64,000 nucleotides of DNA, taken from contig OY365817.1 in assembly GCA_959347315.1 (NCBI GenBank), positions 28,180,411 to 28,244,410 of the forward strand. The letters are read 5' to 3'. The translations under genes were made by a program, and so were the position numbers. Every line of letters starts with the position of its first letter. Within the stretch, counting starts at the first letter, position 1. Shown in pieces: positions 10,930-23,500 of this stretch. The stretch is from Bimastos eiseni (taxonomy: Eukaryota > Annelida > Clitellata > Crassiclitellata > Lumbricidae). The notes beneath the pieces are model-generated. The model saw only the letters and a program-made list of their open reading frames with translations, did not search any database and was not told the DNA's origin.

Positions 10930-13900
10930 GTCTAAGATCGACATCCTCCATTATGCTGGGAGTGACGTAAAGAACAACACAATTATGACGTCACTAAATT
11001 ACGTTGCTCAACAGTCTCCGAAATTGACTAATTAAATGAATCAATCAATCCACTTGTAGGCTCCGGTTATAAACATGGGGGCTACTACTCTTTGCCTACA
11101 TGCTCGATCACGTGATCGCCCTGAACCTACTGGCATGGGGCTTCTAAATACCTGCCAGGACCTGATCTGGGGTCGTTATATCCAGAAGCGTCGGGGAATA
11201 ACGAACATTGATCGGCCGGGTCAAGTCGGTGAGTCGATAGGCCTACCAAGAAACACATGGCATAAGGACATTCGTCGAGTCTTTAGACCTAATTGCGATC
11301 AGAGAATTTATGACCAGAAACAAATTTTGACGTTTATTCACTGAGATCTCCAGATCCAGAATGCTTTCTCCATGTATTGAATGCAATTCCTAAACAAAAT
11401 CAATTTCAATTCAGGTAAACAATATCTATTGGTGAGCTAAAACTATTCTCTTTTGCTGAGCACTTCTGAGCAGACGTTTTAAAGGGGCGATAAAAAATGT
11501 TACTCAACAGATGGATGGTGAGTAATGTAAGATTCAGAATGTTACAGTAGTCGAATTGTTGGAGTGATTACTTAGTAGTTTGAGCCTCTCTATTCATTGT
11601 GTAAGGATCTTGACCTATAGTCCTTCACTCATTCACAATTGCTGCATTAATGTTTCATTGTATGGTGTGTGTGTGCATTTCTTAATGTTGGAAGGTGGAT
11701 ATTATCTTACACAATTGAATCACATAGCATTTTATCAATCAAATAAGACCAGAAACAATCACCATCTTCAGCCAATCGCTCAGTCAACTAACAGCGTCAC
11801 CACCGACAAAATCGACCGTTGTAATTCCTCGAAAATCACACAATACATTACACCATCTCGGTAATTCAACCAACAAAACGACACTCTCAATAAATAATCG
11901 GAATAAAATCCGGAAACAATCATTCAATAGCTATTCAACAAAAATACTAACGATATATCACTCGGTTTAATCAACCACAGTTAAGATCTTTCGAAGACTT
12001 GGCCGACAACTCAGAAAGTCAGTGAATTGTTCGAGCAGCTCATCACCAAACACCTCGACGAAACTCCCCGAAACAGATTTCCCAATGTCAACTATCACCA
12101 ATTTTCAACAAAAGATATCGACGTCAAAGTAATTTAATCCAACTTTACGGTTAAAAAAGGAATTGGAATGCAGTTTATCGGAATGCAATCTTGGCGTGTG
12201 GAAAAATATCGACACACATTGGCTCGATACTTAGCACAGGAGCTTCAATCTCAATAAATATTGGGAAAACAGTCTGCCTCAGAATCCAATTTACTGACTA
12301 TACCCACTGAGAAAACTATTTGAAATTAAAAAAATTAAGTTCTGAAACTGCTACCGTTAACAGTTACGTAGCCCTGTTGTATTCAGAGTGTTTGAGAGAT
12401 ACAGAGTCAAGTGTTGTGTGTTCAAAATCTCATTCATTAACACAATACGATGGTAAGGGCAGATGGTATTGCCAGTATCATCTTATATTATGCCATCTGC
12501 TGCTTGAGAGGTGAAGAGTTGACAAGCTCATAATGTATTACATCAATATTACAACAATTTTATATAGCGCGCCTTCAATACTGCCTACTCAGGAGCGCTC
12601 CCAGCTCTACCACGATCACACAGAACGGTCCGGAGGGTAGTGAAAAACAAGGCAAGTGATGAATATGTATGTGATGAAGCGTGTTAGGGAGCCCATTCCA
12701 GGTTGCAGGGCCATGTTTAGCAACCTCAAAGTCCAAATTGATAACAGGGACATTTATAATGTACACCAACCATCAGGCAAAAACATTGTAGGAATTATTA
12801 AAGCGAATTTCTGGTAGAAAGCATTTGGAATGAGAAGCAGCATCTGTCATCTTAGAGAATTTGGAAATAGAAGAGGGAACATTGACAAGGGAACACTGGA
12901 GAGGGAACATTTGGAGCATTTGACATTGCTGAGCATTGCATCAGTGTGTAACACCGTAAAGCATTTGGTCATAGTAGAACATTAGGTCGCAACATGTCCT
13001 TTGTTGAGCACCAGCACCTCAAGCACGCAGTACCAGCGAACGCCAGTACCAGCGCATTACCAGCTGGAAAATAAGCATGGAAGACTAAGAACAAAATGGT
13101 CATCCCCTGCATAGAAACACTCTCAGAATATATGATGATGCATGCAAAAATGACAATAATTAATCATTATGATTTTTATACAATTTGACATTCACAGAGT
13201 ATTTGATCGTATGTAGTTCGATATACCACCAATGAACACCAAATTTCCTTCATAAATTCACTTTACCTATATTAAAGATATATTTAATTTAACTGTAGCT
13301 TTCATAATTGTGAATTGCTTAGAACTGCTTCGTTTATTATAAAAAAACTATCACACTGATTTCAGTTTTGACATCTATAAGGATAACAAGTCCGTCAAAT
13401 ACCACCGTTGATCGCAACTCATGGTTAAAAAATCGACAATTATTGACAAATTATAAACTCCTTAAAACAAAGAACACAATTGGGATTTTGAGAACACTAA
13501 TCAATGGACACTATGAGAAAATGCAATAAAAATTATATTTCTATGATTCTTTTTGGGAATATTTTTATTTTCTTTGACTCCTTGTCAGATATAGAAAACC
13601 TTGACAGCACATAATCAGCGGTTGTGAATGTGTGATCAAGTCAAACTCTGCCGAGTGACTGCCAGCCAGACAGAATACAAACAATAAAATCTGTATGGAG
13701 GAACTGATAATGAATTATTGAAAAATTTTGATTTAAGATGAACATGATGGCTTGACATTTAATTCTGCTGGCATCATAGGACACATAAAAATAATTAGAG
13801 GAGAAACCATTACAATATTTGAGTAATATACGCAAGAAAGCGCACCGGTAAAAATAAAATCCTCTATTTCGATAAACCCCTCTAGAGATAGCAAATGAAT

Positions 13901-14468
13901 GAATGAATGAAAACTTGATATAGCGCCTCTTCAAGAAATGTGAAAATCTTTAACTGTGAAAAGAGGACTTCTCTCGAAGTTTTGCAAATGCCTTCATAGA
14001 GTGGATTTATGGTATCCACGATATCTTGGAGTATTTTAAATATTGCAGAAAGATTCTTGATCTTTCCATCCAATATAGCTTGTGGTTAAAAATTCGGCCA
14101 ATTCGGGTGAAAACCCTCCTCGATAATTGGTTGAGCTGAGTTGGAATGACCCAACCAACAAGTCCCTCTAACAGCCTCTCCCAGTTAGCTCTCCTACAAC
14201 AGACGGGGTGCCAGCCTGATATGACGTCCTGGTTCAACAGCGTTCCGGAATGTTGCATCATCAGGGCGATGCACCACCCAGGCAGCACCAGCATCGGTCG
14301 GTATGGCAACGCGACACTTCGCCGTCGTCATGGAGATGTGTGAACGCTCGTCGGCAAAATAAACTGCAGCAAACGTCAGACGATATGTAAGGGAAAGATG
14401 AGAAAGTTCGGAATAGGTGGCACCACAGTCGCCGAGGGAGAAACGTCCATCAAGGAGCGGAGAGGGTC
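10930..14468. other. Intergenic DNA and probable 3' UTR of RASGRF
   Basis: No separate gene recognised. Family C pieces lie at 12552-12620 and 13912-13945. Candidate minus-strand polyadenylation signals for RASGRF are ATTAAA at 13758-13763 and AATAAA near 13562. Either implies a 3' UTR of 0.7-0.9 kb, part of which would be repeat-derived. Confidence 0.4.
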
Positions 14469-14585
14469 CTATGACGGCTGACCGGAAACTGAGACCCTGG
14501 TGCTGCGAGGCTCAATGTCGAGTGAATATCGAAATGTCTGTTCTTCCTCCAGAAGGCGTGAAATGTCAAGCAAGTAGTTCGTTAC
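14469..14585 (-). CDS. RASGRF: RASGRF last coding exon and stop
   Basis: Encodes [38 protein letters not shown] and TAG. The core VTQYLLD...LYELSLKIEPR of mammals is clear. The last ten residues are unique. Confidence 0.93.
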   Translation of the reverse strand, partial: VTNYLLDISRLLEEEQTFRYSLDIEPRSTRVSVSGQPS

Positions 14586-17500
14586 CTGTTTAAATGAGAA
14601 AACGAATCGATCAACTTTCAACGTTTCCTCTAAGTTGTGCGCATGAATTTTTATGAGACTTGTTCAAGTCAACAACACACAATTTCATTCTCATATGGAA
14701 ACTTTACTTACATTTAAAGTTCAAGATAACAATGAAGGTTAAGATGTGGATGAAGATAAAGGCAAAGAAGTAAGTTAATATAAAGATTAAGATAACGACA
14801 AAGGCAAAGATGAAAGTGAAGATAAATGTGAAGATAAAGATAAAAGCAAAGAGGAAAGTGAAGATAACGATAAAGCAAAACGCAGACCCTGCGATGGTGT
14901 TCGATTTTGTACGGTGTCTGCTGAAAGAGCTGAATCTCCGTAATAACGTGAGCAATCTGCAGCATTTCGAAAGCCAGAAAACACAGCCATTACTGTTAGT
15001 TAAAGGTTAACAATCCAGAATGTAAGGCTACGTAAAAGTCAGGTAATGTAAAGAAATGTAATGCAAAGTACAGCAACATAAATCAAGATAATGTAAAGAA
15101 ACGCAACGTAAAGTTGGAGCAAAAGTTAAGATAAAGTAAACAAAATAATAATAATAATAACAGTAGTAGTAGTGGCTGTAGTAAATAATAATAGTAACAT
15201 TAAAAAACTAAATAAATAAATAATAAACACAGATTAATAATGATAGTATTGTGTTGTATTTTCACTACATCAATCATTAGTAGCAGAGGAAATAAGTAAC
15301 TATCTTCATTAACCACATTGGAGTACAGACATTCAATAAACGAGTTCAAAAGTATTACATCATCTGTAATAACGGAATAAAAAAGATATAATCTAAAATG
15401 GATCGTACCATCCTCATTTTCGAGAAGTTGATAAGTCCCTCGTCAGTCGTGTTAGGCGAGCCCTCCTCTATGAATGAGAGATCGGTTAGGTACATACCAA
15501 GGTATGGTATACACGGAGGATCACAACTGAAAACATACCAAGAACGCTATGTAGCAAAAGTAAACATACCAAATATTTCACACAACTCTGACTTCATGTC
15601 AAGTATGTTACGTAGTAACAGAAAACAGACGAACAAAGTAGGGCTAGGGTGACAAAGTAGGGCTAGGGTGACAAAGTAGGGCTAGGGTGACAATAATGCA
15701 TCATGGATATGACCTAAACAATCAACAATGTAATTATGAACAATGCATTAGAAGACAACCGCATCTTTGCCATTTTTGTGCAGGAGAAATTCTGAGATTA
15801 TGAAATTGCTCGCCATCCAAAGTTTATAAGTACACGCAAGACGTATCGTCTTGCGTGTACTTATGGACAGACGGCACTGAGCAATTGCTCGCGAAGGACT
15901 TGCTCACGGTCCCTGCACCGTGACCGCATGCGCGGAGAGGCTTGAACTTTGAGCTCTCTCCCTTTATGACTACCACGCTCCCATAATCTATGGCCATCTG
16001 TTGCTAGTCACTTAAACTGCTTGAGAATCATTCCACATTGTATTTTTGGAGTTGACTGCTATAGCGGCATTCCTACATTGAAAGTCATTGCTCTTACCGA
16101 TGAAGTGCGTCACGCATGTTCTTGAACCGTCCGTCCGACGAGACGAGCAGCTGGAGGCGTTCGATCATCTGCCTCGTCTGGATGCATGCAAGACAGATAA
16201 GTCAATTGTCAGACAATGCACAGGTAGCAGTTGGTCATTCGACAGAGGTTCATAGAAGCTACAGCATTAAGAATCCAAGGACATAACGGATACTATTACA
16301 CATACATACATGCAATTAGATAGTACACACACACACACACATACATATATATATATAGATATGTAAAACACACGCATATATATAAATAATAATAACATTA
16401 AAAATAATAATAATAGCAACAATGACAAAAATAGTACAAATTATACTAATAACAATAATAATAATAATAATAATAAATATAATAATAATAACAATAATAA
16501 TAATAATAACAACAATAATTACACTACAAATATGAACAATTATAATAATAATAATACAAGCCAAGACAGAAGGAAACAAACATTCACCCATATTGATATC
16601 CACAATACACGCACGCATGCACACACACACACATCAACCACTCTCTGTTTCCACCTGTTTGGATAGCTTCTCCCACGTCTTTCGAAGTCTGTAGACGGAG
16701 CTGTTGACGAAAGCGGCGCAGATCTGGAGCACTCCGTTGTAGTTGTGCATGCAGCGACATATGTCAGCGATCGCAGCCCACTTCTCAATGCACGACACTC
16801 GATCCTGCATGTTTGGACGACGCACGATCTCTGACACGACGAGACGACTCGCCTGTCGGGAAAAAGACGCAACAATACGATGCTACATCTTACGTTCGTA
16901 CGAAGTTCTTGTTTCGTCTATCGTGTGGACGCATTTTTATACGTGTTTGGTTTGCTTAATACGAATGAGAGTTCTGTTCCCCAAAGCTTTTCGATCAATG
17001 ACGTATCTTACAAGAACTACTAAATATTAGTGCCCTCTGTCACATATTATCATTTGGCATAGGGTGCTAATAATATTAGAGGTATATAATAATTAACTAA
17101 TAATAATAAATAATAATACTAACATATCATTCATTAGCTGCAGCAGTTAAGCCAGTGCTGCACTGCAAACAATTTGCCCATCAGCAGCTAAGCCAATTTA
17201 AGAAATGATCATATGGCCTCATTGTATTAAAATTGCATAATCATTTCCTTGCACCAGTTATTTGGCGACGATGGGTACAAATAGACGCGTGCATACACCA
17301 AATTGTGGATATAGAATTTGTGCCACTATCAGGACAGGATAAAGGAGGAGAGCAACACTAATGATGCTTTATAATCCCACAGTGTTGCTGAACTGAAACA
17401 ACTAGCAGAGTGTCTACCTCATTAAACCTTTTGCTGACTAGAAGCACATGAGAAGCACGAACGATTTTGTCAGGTTTCATCCATGCCTGACCCAACAGCT

Positions 17501-20500
17501 CCCTGAAAGCAGGAAACATAATTCAGTAAGTCAGTCAATTAACAAGTCAGTCAATTGATCACTCAGTCAGTCAGTCAGCCAGCCTTGTGACTGACACATA
17601 GATTCACTTCATCAGTTGTTGCCTAATGAAATTCCTCGGCTAAGATACAACATCGGCTGAAATCATTATCGATCACGAGCACGATCGATACTAACTCGCT
17701 GCCGATCGACATGAAGATCTGGAAATCCAGGTACGTCAACTGCTCGGCGATGTCGAGCGCCGACAATGTATCGAACGAGTCTTTCGTTGGCATCTGAAAG
17801 AACAGAAACAAGAATGAGTTCCTGTTCACTCTATTCACGGTTCGATCGTAAACTCAAAATTTAGATAAGACCAACAGCTTGTGGGGGAAGGGGCGAATAC
17901 TAATGGGTAACACAGCGGGGTGCAGAGCCGAGGAACCGGGTTCGATACCCGTAAACCGTCATAAGGCTGACCATTCCATGTTTTGCTAGATGTTGACATT
18001 GGTCAAATCTGACGTATGATGCGATGAACTCCTTGCATGGCTGTTACCTTGTGCTGTCAGTTCGTTCAACTCTAGCGACCGTCGTCATTAACCTTTTCCA
18101 TTTCTTTCCGTGAAGTGGCGTCCCTTGGTTCCTTCAGGTTCTTTCCGGTTTTTTTCGTGTATCTCGTCCATCCATTTTTTCCTGGGTGCCGTCTTTTCTT
18201 CCTTACTTCTCCACACACCAGCATCATTTCCTTTTCCAGCCCATCTGATTGCATAACATGTTCAAAGAACTCCAGCTTCCTTCTCAACGCTATTTGTTGT
18301 TGCATGGCTGCCATTAGCTAAATTCGACTCCTGTAATGACCTGTTTTTTCATAAATGTGATGCGTGCCATAGCGATATGTTCTGTGCCTTGCAACCGAAG
18401 GGTCACAGGTTCGAACCCACTTCAAGTCACTGCATAGCGACCTTGGACAAGTTGCTCACTAATAATTATCTGTGAGGAATACAATGGAAAACCACCTCAC
18501 TCGCCTCATCCTTGGGTGGCATAAAGCCAAATGGAGTTGCCTTCGGGCAGAGAACTCGTCATCATTTGTTCAAACTGTACATGTAATCATACTGCAGTCT
18601 GTCAGTTTGAAACAGAACCCTGACGTCTCCTTCATACCTCTGGAGGACTGAGAAGTGCTTCGAGGTTGAACTGTGGCTTAAGGATCTCTTCCTCTTTCAT
18701 CAACGCATAAACGACGCTTGTCGCTGCCTTGTACTCCGCCGGAAGCAGGCTCGGGTTGCCGAGCATCTCGTCGAGCAGCTCTTTAACGCTCGCCTTCAGC
18801 TCAGGGTCCGACTCAAAATCCTACAGCACATAAAGACGAAACTATTGTTTATAGAGGCAAAGGAAACACTTGATTCATACAAAGGAAAACTTTGCATCAG
18901 CGAGTCTTCACTTTCATCTTAAAACTTGCACCAAAAGATCTCTCAGGATTAAAAAAAAGGAGGGCTTTGCTCTCGAATGGCTAGTCTTTGCAGATGGTTT
19001 TGTTGATGGAAAATGATCCACAAAAAGCGAATGCATTGAAACGCTGTACAACCATAGAGAGAAAGAGGAAGGTAGTTTCTCGGCTATCACCTGATAACTG
19101 GACATGTCGGTGGTTGAAGAGTTTGATTATTATCATAGCAACAAATAAAAGTAAGAAGATGATTAAAGAATGCAAGAAACCATGAGTATGAAGTGTAAGC
19201 TACTTGATATCTCTCCGTCTTGGCACGTCTAACGCGGAGAGTACGGTTTCCATCCTTCTCCCTGAGATGGTTACCATGTAGGAACCTTAATGAACAAGTC
19301 CCTGGCTCACAGTTATTCAGTATCGTATTGTATCTTTAAATTTATATAGCACCTCTCAAAGAATAATTATTTAGAGGCACTCCTTGCTCTGTGTCATTGA
19401 CTTATGCTTCGTCGTTAGATAGTGGAGCTTCGATGACTGCATAATAATTGAATAATTAAATAAGAAAGACTGACGACAAGGCTGAGATAGAAAGAAGCCT
19501 GATGACCTGCGAGTGTTTCGTGACCCACTGGCGCAGAATGCTGAGCACTCTCATTGTAGCAGCCGAGCTAATTATCGACTCACGCTTTTTGCCCACGACA
19601 GGCGGCTTGAGTTCACCTACACAAGAGCAAACAATATGAGTAACAGACTAACAAGAGCAAAGTGAGCAACATGAGTAACAGGAATAACAGAACCAAAATG
19701 AGTAACAAAATCAACAGGAGCAATACAATTATGTTTAGAAGCGAAATGAGTAAATGAGCAACAGGAGCAACATGCATATCAGTCTCAACAGAAGTAAAAC
19801 GAGTAACAAAAGAAATCAAGCAGCAGAAGCGACATGATTATCATATCCAACATAGTTGGCATCATTTTCATTCAGTGTTTCCATGCACATTATAATAATA
19901 ACAACAATCTTCGTTTAATTTCAAACTGACAAACCGCAGAATGATTACAAGCACAGCATGAAAGAATGATGACGAGTTATTACAGGAGTCGAATTTAATT
20001 TATACATCTCATTTTCAACAAACGCCGCCGTCTGGCGAGAGAAGGAAAAAGTCAACCTTAGGGAATACAGGTCTCACACTCAATTCCTCAGCTCTGTGTC
20101 CCAGAGTGTTCACCAATACCCTATGCCCCTCCTCCACCAAAACCACCACCATGTCTACGGCAACCATCACCGACATTGTCGGCGCTTGGCTTTTCTTACA
20201 GGCTTAACCTAACTTCTGCACTTAGACATATGAATGAGATTCTTGTTCACGATCGAATAAGCAGACTTTAAACGGCACAGCACCCATTAAACCTAACAGT
20301 GGCGGTCATAAGGACCTCACCCGAACAATTCAGCAAAAACAACCAGGGTCGGGTCCAGACGGTCACCATGGAAACACGTCGCCTTTGTGCTTGACTGACC
20401 TGTGATGTGGAAGCGCCCGGTGGACTTGAGCGGGTCCTTGGGATATGTCGATCCAGCCGTGGCCGCCGCAAAGGCAGCGGCTGCAGCCGTAGAACTGGAC

Positions 20501-23500
20501 CTACCAGAGAACACACAGCCCCAGCGTTAGCACAGAACACATGGTACACATGAACACATGAACACATGCCATCAAAACCACGACCATGACTACAGCAATC
20601 ATCACCATCATTATCAACTCTGCCACGGTTCGCACTCTCAAAGTGCCAGTCTTAATTAAGCCTGGACAAAGAAGGAGGGACACCAATAATCTTTGGTGTC
20701 AGTGTCGTTAAACCAAAACTACTACTACTGCCACAAACTCTGCCATGGCTTGCACCCTGAAAGTGCCAGTCCCAAGTCTTAATAAAAGAGGGCGACATTA
20801 ATGATCTTTGTTATCACACAGTGTCATTAAACCAAAACTGCCACCGTCATAATCATGACCCCACCACCATCATTGCCATCTTACATCCAATGAGTCTTCA
20901 AATGGGCCCTTGAAGCGGCATGGCTGTGTTACGGCGCTCTAGAAATCGTCCGTTTAATAACAATAATAATAATAATGGGCTGGAAATGCAATTTGATAAA
21001 TGACCAATTGACCATACTTCAGAATCCCACCTATGTGCCAAGAGTCTTAGAGAAGATTGCCAAGAGTCTTAGAGAAGACTGACTTTGTAGGAGTTGCTCC
21101 GCAAAGTTGAACAAACCTTCGCTTCGAAGCTCTTGAGGATGTCACGACCGTTCCGACTTTGGCCGTTGGAGACGACCCCTCCATGGTCGTAGTCGTGAAA
21201 CTACTGCGCGGAGAGAAACTGCATCCAGATAAGTCTAATTCCGTGCTGCCGTGTTTCCCTGAAATTATGCCATGCCGACAGTAACGTACAGTACTCTCCC
21301 AGAAATTACATTACATAATAGTTTCCATGCACTTACATTACAGAAACAGAGTAGTTTCCCTGACATTAGGTTACTGAGATATTTTTCTGAAATTACGTCA
21401 CACAAATAATTACAGCAGTTTTCTGATATCCTACAACTGCAATGCTCCCCAATATTTGAGTCAGACAGTTGCAAGACCTGCTTTAAATTCATTGCACAAA
21501 ACCTCTGACAAACGACCAACTGCAGACAATATTTAAATGTTAAAATGCTGTACATGATAGAAAGAAATAAGACTTGAACTGCTAAATAAAACTTGAACTG
21601 TTAAACAATATCGTGTCTTCTCAGTGGCTGGTCCCTCGCTCTGGAAGACGCCCCCGTTGGCATCGGGCCTGTCCCCTGGGGCGGTAGCAATAGTTTCAGT
21701 TCTAGGACCATTTGTGATAACGTAGATCGTTAGCGTCGCCCTCCTCCTTCATCCAGGCTTGGGACTGGCACCGTCAGAGTGCAAACAGCGGAGGAGTTGG
21801 TCAATTTTTATACTTGCTCTAAAACTGTTCTTTCGGCTGTGCTGGGGTTGGCAGCGCTCCTAAGTAGCAGCCTTGAAGGGGTGATATATAAACCCTCGTA
21901 ATGGATGAATGTATAGAACATTAAAACAGAAAATGAGGAATGTAATATATGTCATCAAACCCCAAAGAGTAACCGATACAACCGCTCATCTTCTGTAAAA
22001 TAATTGTCAATTTTATAATGCAACTATCTAAGCCAGGCATCAAGGTCCCTACACGGTAACCGTCTCAGAGGAGGAGGAGGAGGACGAGGAGGAAGAAGAG
22101 GAGGAGGAGGACAAGGAGGAGGAGGAGGTACTGCTTGCACTACAAGGCAAGCATTCAAACCAATTGGCTAAGGCATCCCACAGTCATCAGCCTAAATGTA
22201 ATGAAGCATTTATATAGCGCCTCTTCAGCTATCTACTCAGAGGCGCTCTTTGCGCTGCCTAAACTATGCCAAATGTCATAGCAAATAAGAAATGTGTTGG
22301 CAATAATCAATATTTACTGATAAACTCAATAAAAGATATAAGTAAAAACGAGGAGAATAAGTGAAAAATTCCAATTCTCTTAAACAAACCTGATCTGGAT
22401 TTTACGAGATTTGCGATGATGTTGGGTGAAGAGAAACTGTAGCTGATGGGCGAAGGAGCTCGCTTCAGCTTTGGGCTGCAGGCGGGGGAGCGCATGGGAT
22501 TGGGGGAGGTGGCCCGACGCGAGATGGGCGACGACTGTCCGAACGAGAGCGTGCAGGGAGAGGTGGCACGTCGAACGGGGGTGGGCGCCCGACCGAACTT
22601 GGGGCTGGTCGCAGGGGACAGGGCGAGCGCGTCCAGCTGGTTGCTTGTCGGTATTCGAATCGGGGGAGCGGCGACCTTGCGGTTGCGAAATCCAACCCAG
22701 AACGACGAGACGAGCGACTGTTTTGGGGTGGTGCACTGCGGCGAGTTGGGGATCGAGTGCGGCGAGCTTGGCACGAGCGTGTCGGAGCTCGTCGCTGTAC
22801 TCAGAAAGTGCGAGCTTGAGAAGGAGGAGCTCGTGAGCGTCTCCGACGACGGGGAGCCGGACGCGAGGCAAGAGGGGGCGAGCAAATTCCTAATGTTGCA
22901 CGAGCTGTCCGTCATGGACTCCCCGAGGCCCTTCTCGTCAGGGACTTCGCCGAAGACGATCGAAGCGCGGGGGCTGAGCTGCGAGCGATTGAGCGGGGAG
23001 GCCTCGGAGGAGAATGCGCTGTCCGTGGAAGTCGTGATCGTGATCGTCGTAGGGGTCGCGTAGCTGTCGTCGGACGATCCAATCGGGGACGAGTCGAGCG
23101 ACTCGCTGCTGCTCCCGATGAGCTGATCGAAGCTCTCGGAGAGCGTCTCGCACGAGGCGATCGGAGCGAGCTTAGGCTTCGGAAGCGTGAGGAGGCTGGC
23201 GTGAGACTGCGAGTCCAGGGATGACGTCAGCGTGCTCGCGGAGTCTTCGCGCTCGTCTGAAATTACGTTAAGCAAACAGTTACCTTTTTTAACAGTGGTT
23301 CCCTGAAATTACACTGCAGAAATTACACACAGAAACAGTTTGAATAGCATCCCTGAAATTCAAGATTCGAGGCATATATGGTTACGAGACCGTGGTGCCG
23401 GAGTCAAAGACTAAGTTCCAAGTCTAAAGTTTAAAATTCATCTCTTCTATAAGGCCCATCTTGATTGTTACCTGTGTGTGAAGTGCCCTTGTAGTGGCAC

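Larger units (their letters stand above)
17890..18625 (+). repeat. SINE family A copy broken by two later insertions
   Basis: The tRNA-like head has B box 'ggttcgatacc' near 17938. The body runs to 18043, resumes at 18300-18350, and ends at 18568-18622 ('ctgcagtctgtcagtttgaa'). A LINE tail (18044-18299) and another SINE (about 18352-18567) sit inside. Confidence 0.75.

Noticed and set aside
18072..18314. 80-codon minus-strand frame as an independent gene
   Set aside because: It is the C-terminal end of a LINE protein, broken by frame changes and bounded by a target-site duplication.
22446..23063. 205-codon plus-strand frame
   Set aside because: Shadow of the GC-rich RASGRF exon 16 on the opposite strand; the minus-strand reading joins neighbouring exons in phase.
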